DNA from: Moniliella sp. 'wahieum'
Taxonomy: Eukaryota; Basidiomycota; Moniliellomycetes; Moniliellales; Moniliellaceae
Direction of reading: 5' to 3'
DNA length: 64,000 nt
Assembly (NCBI GenBank): GCA_003971905.1
Contig: RSEE01000012.1
Coordinates: forward strand, 620,001 to 684,000
The notes under the pieces were generated by a model. It did no database searches. It was not told the DNA's origin and saw only the letters and a program-made list of their open reading frames with translations. This document shows positions 33,230-47,038 of the stretch, one piece after another (positions within the stretch are counted from its first letter, which is position 1; every line of letters starts with the position of its first letter). The position numbers were made by a program, and so were the translations under genes.

Positions 33230-36200
33230 GCAGCCGATGCTGCCTCCGCCCTCCTCCGCCGCCTCGCCGCTTTCCCAGCTGAGGACGCGTCCTCACCCGA
33301 CCCATCTGCCCTGGCTGCCGAACTTTTCCTGACGTCCGCCATGTCTCGGACCTCTTTGCGTCTCCCACCCTCCCCGTTAATACGCTGCATTTCCATTCGA
33401 CCGTGTTCTCGTCGTACTTGCGCATCCTTGCGCGCATACCGCCGGCGTTCAACTCAGAAGATCCCGCTCAGGTATGTGCACTGATACCCCCTCGTTCCTC
33501 CTTCTTGCCGCTCACTAATGCACCTTGCTTCGCGTAGATTGTACGCCATCTTGTTATTGAGACACTTCACCGTCACCGTCCCAAGCTTACGAGGCGCTCG
33601 CGAACACACGGCATTGATGCGCGCGATGATTACCGTGGTTCGTACGGACAATGAAGAGAACGCGCTAGTCGCTGTCAAACTGTGCATCGACTTGATGCGG
33701 ATTTACAAGAACCAAATGCTGCCCGTCGTTGAGCCTTTCCTCGAGCTGCTCAAGGAACTCTACATGGGCATGCGGCAAAACGTTGAGCAGTGGTTCCCGG
33801 TTCCTGACCAGCCCGCACCCGCTCTGCCTGAAGGAAGCCCTCCCTATATTGCCGATGGCGAACCGGGCGCGGAGGACGAAAAGTTTCCCAATGGTCGCAG
33901 GCTTCTCAAGTCAACCATGACGTTTAAGGTCTTGCAGGAGTGCCCTATCGCTATCGTTCTCATCTTCCAGACATTCAAGCAGGCGATTGCTCAGTGGACC
34001 ACCTCGTTTGTCAAGCTTGTCATGGACGGCTGCCTTTCACTCGAGGCTGGCCCACAAACTGTGACCCACGCTCAGGCTAAGGCGCAAAATACCCGCTTTG
34101 TTGGGGTAGCGCCGACCATTCCGAAGACCCGCAGAGTGCTGTACAGCGACTTGATCAGCTCCCAAGTCAAGGCTATGAGCTTCATTGCTTATGTTATGCG
34201 GGGTATGTTCTCGGTCGTACGCCCTTTTGCCAGTTCTCTCCTGCCGTATCGACGCGCCTTCTGCGCGACTGCCCACCGACGGCTACGTCGGCGCGCAAGG
34301 AGCTGCTTGTCGCAGTGCGCCACGTCCTAGGAACCGAAGTCAAGAGCCTCTATGCCAGTCTCGTGGACGACATGCTGGATGAACGAGTTATTTTGGGTGC
34401 GGGTGTTGCGTCGTTCGAGCATCAACGCCCACTCTCTATCTCGATGCTGGCTGATTTGGTGCACCATGCCCGCAGTGAACTAACTCCTGCTCAGCTTCTA
34501 CGAGTGGTGGAGGTGCACTCCACATCTCTCCATGACTCCTCTCTGCAACCTTCGATCCAGACGATGTGCGTGAAACTCCTTCTCAACCTCGTCGACACGA
34601 TCACGTCCAAGCTTACCGCGCCTGGGGAGGCAGGCAAGCTCCTCCAGTCCATGTTTGAGACATTTGTCGACAAGGTAGACAACATTGCTCGTTCACGCGA
34701 GGACTTGGCCATCCACAATCGGCTGCGGACCAAGTTGAAACACGACTCTGATGAGGCTTCCCCATCGTATGCATTGATGGAAAGGCCCACCTCGTCCAAA
34801 GTCAAAGAAACAGTCGAGGTGGCTGAGGCAACCGACTATCACACAGCACCCGATGGGTCGGTGACGGCGTTGGTCATTGAGAGGGCCAAGCCCGTGCAGG
34901 GCGCCATCCTCTTGTCGGATACGTTAAGCAACTTGTCGCTGGACCAACGTTTTCTCCTGCGTAACCTTATGATTGGACTCAAGACGCTGGTGCCGTTTGT
35001 GCGCAACGCCGGGGTTCGCTTAACGGGGGATGTGATGGGCAAATTGTTCGCCGCCGTTGTTGGCTGCTGGCCCTTGGTCGAGACACCGCGTGAAGCAGGC
35101 CATGCCTCGACGGATGGGCCGCAAAGTAAAGAGGAGCGGGAATTGCTTGACCAGTTTCTGTCCTCTGTCCTGGCCGATTCGGACCCCCCGTCTTTCAAGA
35201 AGTATGTGAGACCCACCTGCCACTCTTGGTGGATCGTGCGTCTCAAAGCCCCGGCCTCCTTTCCGTCCCCCAGAGCCTCCTGGGCGGCAAAAACACCGGG
35301 GCTCGTTTCCTTGGTGTACTGCTGCGGTACATTATGCCGCGTCTCTCGACTCTGGCAAGTGACAACCGCGAGGCGGCAGCCCGCTTTCTCAAATTGTCCA
35401 AGATGTCTTTCATCGCGGTCAACATGTCCCCCGAGGAAAACGCTGCTGTCGTGCACCCCCACTTCGGCATCTGATTATGGCTGTGCTCAAATTAGCCTGC
35501 TCAGCACCAGACCACAAGCAGACACCCTATCTCATCTTCCTTCGCGCGCTCTTCCGCGCCATTGGCGGAGGCAAGTTTGACCGTCTATATGACGATGTTG
35601 CCCCACTACTTCAAGTTCTGCTCGAGTCTTTGGGCAATCTGTTGACTGCGGCAGATGCGGACGTTAAAGTCAATGTGGCTAGGGCGAGGGAAAGGCGGGA
35701 GCTCGCAGTTGATCTGAGTCTCACCATTCCCGTTCGTCTGTCGGTGCTGCTTCCCTACCTCGGATCGCTTATGCGGCCTTTGGTTATTGCTCTGCACGCC
35801 TTGCCTGGGCCCAAGACGTCGAGCCCAACGCCTCAGGGCAACGTTGAGTTGGTAAGCCAGGGGTTGCGGACGCTCGAGCTCTGCCTGGACAACCTCACGC
35901 CAGAGTTCCTGGATCCCATTATGGCCCCACATGCCCAGGATATTATGGCGTCCCTTTGGCTCCACCTCCAGCCCTTGCCACACAACCATCAGCACTCGCA
36001 CACCACTCTTCGGATTTTGGGCAAATGGGAGGGCGGAATCGCCGTGTTCTCCATACCGACGCAACCAGTGATGGCGAGATTGCCCAGGGTAAGCTCCAAT
36101 ACGAAGAAGATTACGCTCGTAAGAAGCGTTTGGGCTTTACCTTCATCACTTCCCCTCTTGTTCCCGCCCCCCCAGGGGCAGAGCCACAGCTGGCCCACAC

Positions 36201-39200
36201 TCTTCCGTCAGCAACGCAGCCGGCCCGTTCCCAATTTTTGGATTGGAAACCCCTCATTGATCTTGCCCTGCTCCATGTGCAAGGGGACGATGAGAACAAG
36301 CTCCGTGCAGCGATGCAAATGCTCCAATCGGCTGCGGCCGTCCTGGTTGACCAGGTATGTATTTTGTTCTATTGTCGGCGTCATTCCACTTGTTTTCGCC
36401 ACTAACCTGCCATGTTGACTTCAGCCCCAAGCCGAGCGTGACAAGGAAGAAATCTTCGAGCGCATCCTTCACGGGCTGTTCCAAGCGTCTGACGCCCCGT
36501 ATGTGGGGACGGAAGCAACCGAATGTCTTCTCCGCCTGGCTGAGCACATCTTCCGTCTTGAGGCCGAACGCCCCCGTCGCACAGCCAGTGACAATGCGTC
36601 CACCACGACTTCGGCCCACAACCGCAACACATACCGCAGGCTCTAGCGCCTCCGCTCCCTCGGGCGGATCGACCTCGACCACCACCGCTACTCCTTCGGC
36701 AGGAAACGGCCCGGGCTTGCCTTCTTCTCAGTACCGGCAGCTCCAACCTTTGACAGCTGCCTTACTGGATGGCATGGTTCAGTCGCTCGCCCAAGCTGAT
36801 TCCCCCAAGCAGCGCGCCGCGTTCGCTGATTTGCAGCTGAAGATGATCCTGCAAGCGCGGGACGTGATCGTACACACAGCCCCCACGGCTCCCGAGGTGT
36901 GGCTTATGCTCATGCACGCCCTTGCCACACGGTACTGCACCCAATGCTACGACCCCTTGTGGGCGCGCAAGACGGGTGGTTGGAGTGGGATCGACATGGT
37001 GGTTCGTCGGGCTTCGCTGCCCTTCACTGGATCCGGGAGCATCAGCTCGAGTTTATGCGTGCGCTGATGTACATGCTGAAGGACATGCCGGGCGACCCAC
37101 CTCCTTGGAACGCGGCGACGTGGCCGAAACGCTCATCTTTGTTCTTGATGTGGCCAACCGGCCTAAACCTGGTCTGCCTCCAGTCGAGAAGGCAGCTTCC
37201 CCGGTACAGGCGACTGCCGAAGCCACCGAGGCCGAGCCCAAGCCTCTTCCGGAGCCCAAGGAGTCTTCTCTTTCTGCAGTACCTTCGGGCTCTTCTGCTT
37301 CTTCGGCCCCGGCAGGTCCTGCCCCCTCTTCTGCTTCTACTGCTCCTCCCACGTCGGCTCCTGCTCCAACGTCGGACGAGGCTGCCCCGAAGTCGGAAGA
37401 CACGGCACAAAAGACGGATGAAGCGCCCAATCCCCCTGCTGCAACCGCGGAAACGAAGACGGACGAAGAGGACACACCTATGCCTGACGCTCCCCCTGCA
37501 TCCGATGCACCTGCCCCCTCTTCCACTCCAGCGAAGGCTGAAGCCTCTGCCACCGCGGCCGCGTCCGAAGCCCCAAGTACTGGTGAGAAGTCGGCACCCG
37601 CAACTCGCCCACCGCGGCGGCAACTGCTGCACCGCCGGCTCCTGCCGTGGTCGCTCGCCTTTCCCGCCCTGAGGAACAACAGCGGATCCTGGTTGAGCGT
37701 CAATTTACGTTCATGGTGGGCATTCTTGTCCCGGAATTGTCGTCGGCCAATGAGATGGTCCGGCAGGTTACCCAGCGCGCTTTCCGTCTCCTGCTGAATG
37801 CCGCGGCAAGTCTGTTACGGACATTCTCATTAACGCAAAGGACCGGCTCTTGAGTCCCATCTTTTCGAAGCCTCTTCGCGCTCTGCCGTTTGGCATGCAA
37901 ATTGGCCACATTGACGCGGTGACTTTCTGTCTTCAGCTCGATCCGCCATTGCCCGACTTTAACGAGGAGCTGTATAGAGTCTTGACGGAAGCTCTTGCTT
38001 TGGCTGACGCTGACGATGCGGCCCTTGTTGGCCGCGGAGGATACCGCAACATTGTCGCTGTCACCAATCTTCGTATTGCCAGCATCAAGCTCTTGGCTGC
38101 GGCGCTCGCTTGCTCAGAGTTCATGAACCCGAAACAGCAACAGATGCGCATGAAGATAATTTCGGTTTACTTCAAGAGCCTGTACAGCCAATCGCAGGCA
38201 GTGGTGCAGGTGGCGCATACTGCGCTCAAACAAACGCTCCAGAGCCAGTCCAAGCTTCCTAAGGACGTACTCCAGGCTGGTTTGAGGCCTATCCTGATGA
38301 CGCTTGCAGAGCCCAGCAGATTGACTGTCGCGGGGTTAGATGGTTTGGCCCGCCTGCTTGAACTTCTCACATCCTACTTCAAGGTTGAGATTGGCACCAA
38401 GCTCCTGAGCCACATGACCCAAATTGCAGACCCGGCCACGCTTGAGCGTCTCTCGGCGGGCCGCTCGTTTCGCCCCAGTACCCGGACGACCACTACCTCA
38501 AAGGCGAGAAGCCGCAGGCGGAGCCGATTGAGATCCTTGCTGCTATACGCGCATCTTCCATTTGCTTCCGCCGACAGCGTTCATGTACATGACTAAGCTC
38601 ACAACCGAGGTGGTGAAAATCGAGTCCACATCCGCCGCTCTGGCCCAACGCCGTTCACCAAGCCTTTGGCGCAGTTCTTCGATAAGTTTCCTGCCCAAGC
38701 CGTTGAGTACCTCTTTGGTCAGATTGAGCAACCGGGACACGTCAAGGCATTCCGCCAGTCGCTTCTGCAACCATTTGCTCAGCAGCTGCGAGACAAGGTT
38801 GCCGCGACGAGGGACACGTATCTTATCCCTCTGATCGGCGAGCACGCCAACCCAGCCAAGTCAGCTCCAGCTCTGCAGATTGTCATCTCGCTCGAGGAGG
38901 CGGAGCCCGGGTGGCTGGTCAAGCATGAGGATGTACTTCAAGCATGTCTCCAGTTCTTCCAGAGCCCAGCCTGCAGGGAGCGGCGCCGGCGTGAGGTGAT
39001 GTTGGGTCCTAATTCGGATCGCAATGAGAACCGTCTGTGTGCTTCTTTATTCCGCTCTTACCTCGAGCACAAGCCCGACCTGGACGTCTTCTTTGCCCTG
39101 GCCGACTTGTACACCTACCGTCTCGGGTTTGACATTACGCCGCTCACACGCTTCTTGTACCGGTTTGGAACCCACCTCTCTGTCGACCTGCAGCGGCAAG

Positions 39201-42200
39201 CGATTGCCAAGTTCATTGATCTCTTCCACGATCAATCCGTCCCCGCAGCGTTCAAGACCCAGGTCCTGCGATACTTGATCAACCCCATCCTTGTTGGTTC
39301 ACTTCGTCCAGACCTGGTTAAGTTGCGCACGGTGGATGATATCAAGAAGGGCGATGCGGCGGTCAATATGGAGGTGGCACAACGTGCAACCTTGTTCGAC
39401 GAAGAACTATTGAGTAAAGTGGAGGGGATGCTCAAGGGACTAGGGGAGGGCAACTGCGACCTGTGGCTGCTCTCCGAAGTATACCATCTGGGCTTCTCTT
39501 TGGTGGACGCGCTGCCGCAGAGCTCCGGCCTTCGATGCGCCAGACTCTGTGGGATATGGCTTGGAACGAGGTTACGGCCGAAGACCCGACCCGATGCTGC
39601 GCTCGTGTGCCTTTTTGCTGCTAACCAAGCACATTGCCTTTTGGGTTGGCACAGACAAGGATGTTATCACCAAGTTTACACAACCTTGCTCAAACGTCCT
39701 ACATCGAAGCCCGGTCGGTTATCCGCACTGCCGTCAACACGTTGACCCCAGCGATGCCTGTTCGCTTCGAGACGGACGAGGGTTCAGATACCCTGCCCGC
39801 TTGGGTTAACTGGACCCGGCAGATCTTTGTCGAGGATGCCCGGGATAGCCAACATCTGTTGCTCATGCTCAGCCTTTGGTGGCTAACGCCGACCTGTTCT
39901 ACCCCTTCCGCCGGCTTTCGTGCCATACGTGGTCAACTCGATCACAAAGTTGGGTCTTGGGTCCTCCAACCCCTCGCTTGAGGTGCGGCTACTGTCGGGG
40001 GAGATGGTGGATATGCTCGTGAGATGGAAGGGGCGGCACGATGAGGCGACCAAGCAGCTGAGTCAGCCTGCCGCCCCTGGGCCTGATTTGGGCGAAAAAC
40101 GGGAGATGGACGAGGACGATGGCAGTGGCAGTCGCAAGCGCCGGCGGACGGAGGATGGTATGGAGGATGTCTCTATGGCTGAAACATCAGTCACGAAGGA
40201 TGCCTCCACCGTCACGGCTGATGATGGACACTTGATCCCTGCCCAGCAGCGTGACATTTTGGTCAGCTATCTGGTTACTTTCTTCCCTCGCTCTACTGAG
40301 TCGATCAGCCGGGGTGAATGGACTGGGCGTGCATTCGCGATGCTAAAGCTCATGCTGTCCATGCCATCCAAGGGAAAGTACACCATTAAGCTTGCTGTTT
40401 TCCAAAGAGCCTTGATGTCTTTCGAGGGCCAAGACCAGCTGGTGACCTCGGTCACTAACGCCTTGATGACACTACGGGAGGTGGTGGCATACTTAAGCAA
40501 GGACGAACGGTGGACTCGGGACCACCTTGGCCAAATGCAGCTTCTGATTGACAAGCCCATTGCCGCTACGGCCCGCCATCCTCAGTTGCTTGATCTGCTC
40601 AAGCCCATTTTCAAGATGCTCTTTGTTGTCCTCCCTGGCCGGCCTGCGAGTACGGAAGATGGCGACGCCGACGCCGACTGACCTGACGCTGACATCGACC
40701 CGGATGCCCCTGTCAAAGTCAAAGAAGAGACGCAGACCAAACCTGCGCCTAAACCTGAGGAAGATGCTGCTACTGCTTTTGGCAATTATGTTCACCGTCA
40801 TATTATCGATGGCCTCAAAGCTGAAAACAGTTCGGCGTTGTGCACAGCTTTGGCCATGCTGATGCTGGCGCGAGTCTAACCCTTCCATTGTATGTTCCAC
40901 TCAAATCTGGCTGTGGAAGGGTGTGTGGTACTAACCTTCTCGATTCAGATCGACGCCTACTTCGAAGAGCTTGCCGCGCACTCTCCAAGGTTGCCAAAGA
41001 ACACCTCAACCCATCCGAAGGGACCCCTGCGGACACGGTAAAGCCTTTGATTGGGCTTCTCTCCCTATTGGCCGACCGCCTGGCGCACTTGGGTTCACAT
41101 CGCAAGGTCTTCATTGGAGCTGTTGTCACCTTGTCGGAACGCTCGCCCAATGTAGAGCTGTGCCAGTTTTTGCTTCGACTCGCACGCAAGTGGATCATTG
41201 AGGAACGGGCACAGATGGTGAACGTTAAGGAGGCTGCAGCCATCCTGCTGAAGATGCTCAACCTCGAGCCGCGCCGCAGTGACATGTTTATGCGAGTATT
41301 TGGAAGTCATCCTGGCTATCTACGAAAGCCCCAAATTCCAGCGTTCTGAGCTGACGGTCCGGCTGGAGGATGCATTCCTTACGGGCCTCCGCTTCCCTGC
41401 GGCCGAGATTCGCGAGCGCTTTATCGACATCTTTGACCGTACATTGGTGCGCCCCATCCAGTCTCGCCTCCTCTACCTCCTCGGACAGCAGAGCTGGCAG
41501 CCGTTGGCGAGTCATTACTGGATTTTCCCATTGTTGGATCTCACTCTCCGCTCGGTCAAGACCGATCAAGCAATCGTACAAAACAACGATGCGTTCTCTT
41601 CTTTTGTTGCTTCTGCTCTGGGCCGGACCCTCAACGTCGGAAGCGTACTTCGCCCTCTGCGCCTTTCTCTATGCTGACAAGGACATTGCCCATTCCCTCT
41701 GGGTTTCTGTCTTCGCAGCCGCCTGGGCTAGCGTTCCACGCAAGTTCCAGGAGGACCTGGAGCACAAGTTCATCGGGCTGATCGTGCGGGACTACCATAT
41801 GCAACAGCATACTGCGCGACCGAACGTCATCCAGACGCTGTTGACGGGTGCTTTGGCGTGCGCTCCCCAGCTTGAGTTACCGCCTCATCTACTCCGGTAC
41901 TTGGGTCGCACTTTTGCCGCGTGGCATCCGGTGGGGGAGATGCTACAGAATATGCTGCGCACCCCGTCCCTGGATGGATAGCATTCGGGAATCTATCCAG
42001 GACGCCCTGGCTGCGTTCTACTCGGATCTGGAAGAAGATGATCTTTTCTACGGTCTCTGGCGCCGACGCAGCGTGTACGCGGAGTCAAACGCTGCCATCT
42101 CATTGGAGCAGAACGGGATGTGGCAGCAAGCGCAGTTGATGTATGAGCAGGCCCAAAACAAGGCCCGCCATGGTGTACTCGAGTTCACGGAAGCGGAGTA

Positions 42201-45200
42201 CAACCTCTGGGAGGATCATTGGGTGCTTTGTGCTGAGAAGCTACAGCAATGGGACATTCTCATCGAGTTGGCCAAGTATGAGGGGGACAACGACATGCTC
42301 CTCGAATGTGCCTGGAGATTGAACGACTGGTTTACCGACCAGACGCTACTTGACCAAGCTCTCGATAGCCTCGCGGTCTCGGCCACGCCAAGGCGCAAGG
42401 TATTTGAGGCCTTCCTTACTCTCCTCAAGGCCCAGTCTCATCCCGAGATGGCTCGCGACTTCCAGCGCACTCTGGACGAGGCAACGCAGCTCACTCTGCA
42501 TAAATGGCACTCACTTCCCGAGTATGTGTCGCAAGCTCACGTCCCTCTGCTGCACACTTTCCAGCTCATTGTCGAGATATCTGAGGCCAACACGGTCTTT
42601 GCCAATTGACGGCTACCACATCTCAAAACCTCAACTACCGCTCGACGGAGCTCAAAACGTTACTCCAAACCTGGCGGGAGCGTCTTCCCAACTTGTGGGA
42701 CGATGTCAACATTTGGAGTGATTTGGTTGCCTGGCGTGGGCACGTTTTCCGTGCAGTCAACAAGGCCTATATTCCTCTTCTGTCGCTCGTTCAGCCTCAG
42801 AACGGTGCTGGCTCTTCTACCAACTCGTTTGCCTACCGTGGGTACCACGAGACGGCTTGGATCATCAATCGCTTTGCTCATGTGCTGCGCAAGCATCATT
42901 TGACGGAGCAATGCATCTACCAACTTCAGCGGATCTACCAACTGCCCAACATTGAGATCCACGAGGCCTTTTTGAAGTTGCGTGAACAAGCTAAGTGCTA
43001 TTTCCAGCAAGACAACCCGGCGGAGCTGACAAAGGGCCTGGATGTGATCAACAATACCAACCTCATGTTCTTTGCAGCACCTCAAAAGGCTGAGTTCTTC
43101 ACGCTCAAGGGCATGTTTATGGCTAAATTGAGTATGGCGGACGACGCCAACAACTCCTTCTCGACGGCCATCCAGATGGATCTTAATTTGGCCAAGGCCT
43201 GGACCGAGTGGGGACGTTTCAACGACCGTACGTTCCGGGACAAGCCGGGCGACACGTACTCTGCGGTCAATGCAGTGAGCTGCTACTTACAGGCGGCGGG
43301 CTTGTACAAAAACAGCAAGGTGCGCAAGGTGCTGATCCGCATTCTTTGGCTGCTGGGATGTGACGACCAAGCGTCAACGGTTCATCAAGCCTTTGAAAGC
43401 TACAAGGGTGAGACACCGATCTGGCACTGGATCACTTTCATCCCTCAGCTGTTGCTCGCCCTGTCGCAACGCGAATCCAAGTGGGCACGCAAGCTACTGG
43501 TCCTGATTGCCAAGAACTACCCGCAGGTACGTGTGCTGCTTCTTCATCCAGGCCGGGTGTGATACTGACCAATTTCTCGCAGTCATTGTTCTTCAACTTG
43601 CGCACTGCCAAGGACGATTATCAGCAGGTGCGTAAGGGTCTCATGCTGCAAGCTCGGATGAGTCAAGCCCGAGCCCAGCAAGCTCGCCAGCAACAAGGTG
43701 AAAAGGCTGGAGAGGGAAGCGAAGATAAGGACGATAAGAAGACGGTGGGTGGCCTGCCGGCTGCTTTAGTGAACCGCGTGCCCTGGGATCACGTCGAGGA
43801 GACGCTCAACGTCCTCAAGACGTCATTCCCCTTGCTCGCTCTTACGATGGAGAGCATGGCCGAGCAGATCCAACAGCGCTTCAAGCCCAGCACAGATGAG
43901 GACATGTACCGTCTCATGTCGGCCTTACTCCAGGACGCGATGGGCCAGTACGTCGCGAAGGCGCACAAGAAGGACGAATCGCAGCAGATCCCAGAACGTG
44001 CATGAATAACGTTCAAAGATTCAGCGAGCAGATCAGTCCAGGACCGCTGAAGCGGGCCTTCGAAGACGATTTCATTAAGAGCAAACCCAAGCTCCGTGAT
44101 TACGTCCAGCGCCTCCAACGTTGGCGAGACAAGTACGAGGAACATCTCGATAAGCGTCCGTCCAAGCAGCATCTTGAGCACTGCAGTCATTTCTTGGTTG
44201 AGTTCCAGCATCAGAAATTCGATGAGGTGGAGGTGCCGGGCCAGTACCTCAAATTTGAGGACAGCAATGCCGACTTCGTCAAGATCCAGCGCTTTATTCC
44301 CACGTACGAGTGGATTCGAGTCAGTGGTGTCTGCACGCGCCGCATCACGATCCTCAGTAACAAGGGCACCTTGCATACGTTTGCCGTTCAACTCCCGGCT
44401 ATGCGCCATGGGAAGCGGGAGGATCGGATGTTGCAGTTGCTCCGCTGCCTTAACCGGGTGTTGGAGAAGCGTCGGGAGACCAGGCGCCGCGGCCTGGTCT
44501 TCTCCACACCGGCGACAATCCCATTCTCTGGTCAGCTGCGGTTGATCGAGTCGGAACACGCACTGATCAGTCTGCAAGACATATATGAGAAGCACTGCGC
44601 TGAAGCTGGTTTCCATCGCGATGCCCCGGTCATGTCATGGGCGGAAAAGATGCGCGCCATGGCACCGTCGATCCACAACCCGGTGGAGATGGCATCGGTT
44701 CGGATGGATCTGCTGGTGGAAATCGCGGTCAAAATGGTACCGGAGAACGTGTTGTCCAAGTACCCCTGCGCACCATGGCAACACCATCGGACTTGTGGGT
44801 GATGCGCAAGCAATTTACCTTGTCGATGGCTTCGTCGATCTTCATCACCTACGTTTTGTTCCTTTCCTCGCGGCTGCCGGGTCGGATCAGTTTGTCACGC
44901 TCTTCGGGTTTGGTAGTGACCAACGACCTCCTTCCTTCCCTTGCGGGGAGCAACCCCCAGTTCAGAACCACGGACCAGGTCCCCTTCCGATTGACGCCAA
45001 ACTTGCAGCACTTTATCGGCCCAGTCGGGATCGAAGGCTTGCTCACTGCAGCACTGGTGGCAATCGGTCGCAACATTTCCGAGCCAGACCGGCAGTTCGA
45101 AGAGTACTTGGGCATCTTTGTTCGTGATGAGGTGTACTCTTGGATGACGTCCATCAACCACTTGCCCCATTGGTCGCCGCTCCTGCAAGAAGCGCCACGG

Positions 45201-45395
45201 GAGTTGGTGTACCAGAACGTGCTGGAGATTGTCAAGCGGGGCCGGGTCATGGCGTGCCAGTACGAAACCGATAAAAACGCGCAAGAAGGACCAATGACCA
45301 CCCCTGTCTCTCAAAGTGTCATGGATCTTATCAACACCGCCACCAATCCGATGAAGTTGGCCATGCAAGAACCCATGTGGGCGCCTTGGCTCTGA
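33230..45395 (+). CDS. TRA1: Tra1/TRRAP-like PIKK pseudokinase scaffold
   Basis: Giant (about 3,900-residue) activator-binding scaffold of SAGA and NuA4. The N-terminal ATG is unresolved and could lie as far upstream as 32807. First secure peptide: PDVRHVSDLFASPTLPVNTL. HEAT/TPR arrays follow (RTDNEENALVAVKLCIDLMR; RLLRDCPPTATSARKELLVA; GLRPILMTLAEPSRLTVAGL; GLARLLELLTSYFKVEIGTK), then the FAT region (41.5-43.7 kb) and the PIKK domain (FIPTYEWIRVSGVCTRRITI; LWVMRKQFTLSMASSIFIT; RISLSRSSGLVVTNDLLPSL), ending with FATC (TNPMKLAMQEPMWAPWL, stop at 45395). DRHxxN and DFG catalytic motifs are absent, as expected. Introns read: 33472-33537, 36355-36424, 40890-40948 (with TACTAAC) and 43527-43582. 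Many remaining frame changes, e.g. near 33585 and 34228, are single-base losses in conserved peptide. Confidence 0.95.
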
Positions 45396-47038
45396 CCTTT
45401 CACGGTCCTTCCCTCCTACTCCTATCCTCTATTGATCGTTCCCCCTCCCCCCCGTCCTCCCTTGGCGCTCTGCCTCAAACTTTTCTCTTTCTGTTTCCGA
45501 ATCCTCCTGTCTCTAAGAACCTGTTTGGCATGTCAGTATGTATTGCTGTTACATGGAAAACGTCCGGCGCGAACGCTGGACAGTTGTGGGTCGATTGCCC
45601 GGTGCGATGAGGGCCACCAATTTGACAGCGGCAAAAGTACTTAAGCGGAGTCAGACGGAGTCCTGAAGAAGAGAAAGCGCTACTGCCAAGAGTAACCGCT
45701 TGCAGTGTAATCGAGACGTGAGTCGTAAATTCGTAAGGGTGGCAGAAGAAGGTGGAAGGGCTATAAACAGAATATAGGCAACTTTCCAGAAAGGATAAAG
45801 ACTAATATACCAGCCCGCGTGCTCAGCGCTCACAAAGCACAAAGCATCTAGTACCGTAAGTCCGATCGCCCCTGGCTCTCCATGGAAAGGATCCGCGGCA
45901 TGGATAAGGTGTCCCCTGTTGGCTCTCTCACGCTAATAGTCTAACGGGACTGACGAGTGTTTGGATGAGATGTCTACGACATGCGGGGCTCAGCGTCTGG
46001 GGATAACGGGTAACCGGAGCGCCCCGTAACACCGTACGCCCACCACCACCTCGGTCATCCTCCCAGCTCCCCGTCATGTCACCTGGAAACCGCGGTCACA
46101 TGCACCGGTCACATAGCAAACATGCCTCTCGCCGCTATAGTTCGAATGCAACATCTTCTGTTACTAGTAGACAACCCCTAATTCTTCCCCCCCGTCTCCG
46201 GGCTCCATCTACACTGGTTCTGCGAATGACAGCTGTGGGTGCTCGATTGCGCATGGAGCCAATGATGGGTATAGCTGTTTATGAGATAACTTGACCCCGT
46301 CTACTTAGATGGCCATACCCCACTCCTTGTGGGAAGAATGAACAATCGGAAGGTTCCTTCAGTTGGCCGTACGGACCGACCAGCGGTCTGTTTCTCGGGT
46401 TCTGCAATTCCCTGCTCGACATCACTTTTCATCTCGCGATTGTGCCAAACAAAGATGCTTGCAATGATCTCGGCATCTCTACTATCATATATCACGCATC
46501 ATGAAAACACCTGCACGCATATTGTGGGCCATGTTCCTTCCCGCTTCTCTCACTGCTCGTGCACAAAGGAGACCCCTGTAGAGCCACCCTGTAGAGCCAC
46601 CCTGTAAAGCCACCGTAGGTGGCTCCTGTGTTTTTTTGTTTTGGCCAAGGTGCCTTCAGTCCCGCCTCAGGCCTAGGAGTTCCGTTGCGCTCCTGTTTTC
46701 CTGTTCCTCAGGCTGGCCCCTGTGGTATGGACTGAAGGCTTGACGTTCCTTTGTAGGCATTGTGGTTTAGACGACTACCACCACGACCAGTGCGATTGCA
46801 TCATCCTCGAGGACCATGGACTCCAGGTCTTATCAATCTCGTCTACGAAATATCAAGGCAAGTAGCTGTGCGAAGACTGGCACGTTTTGGGGAGGGTGGT
46901 ACATAACGATAGACACTGGAGCCCGTCATGCGAGGTCAAAACCCCACAAGTAAATTTGACAGGCATCATCCCCATGTCATGGAAGCATGCAGAGCCGAGG
47001 AAAGCCAGAGGAGCATATGGAGACCAAAAAGGGAAGGT
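45396..47038. other. Intergenic: convergent 3' ends of TRA1 and eL24
   Basis: 1.6 kb between convergent genes. No gene is supported. It holds the 13-bp repeat and hairpin at 46574-46624 followed by a T-rich run. Antisense open frames here are short and featureless. Confidence 0.55.
46574..46624. repeat. 13-bp tandem repeat with terminal hairpin
   Basis: CCCTGTAGAGCCA x2 and CCCTGTAAAGCCA (46574-46612) run into a 7-bp perfect stem AGCCACC-GTA-GGTGGCT (46608-46624), then a T7 run about 10 bases on. Confidence 0.85.

Noticed and set aside
32766-33332. Long Pro/Ser/Ala-rich plus-strand open frame upstream of TRA1
   Set aside because: Composition follows the C-rich trinucleotide tract; no domain, and the secure Tra1 peptide lies in other frames. 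At most part of it is the Tra1 N-terminus.
36899-37672. Leu/Arg-rich open frame over TRA1, and a matching antisense frame at 37042-37703
   Set aside because: Shadows of the low-complexity Ala/Pro/Glu linker of Tra1; the frame at 36922-37797 is the real one.
46130-46155. GTTCGAATGC resembling a tRNA B box
   Set aside because: No A box, no acceptor or anticodon stems can be paired around it, and no T-run terminator follows.
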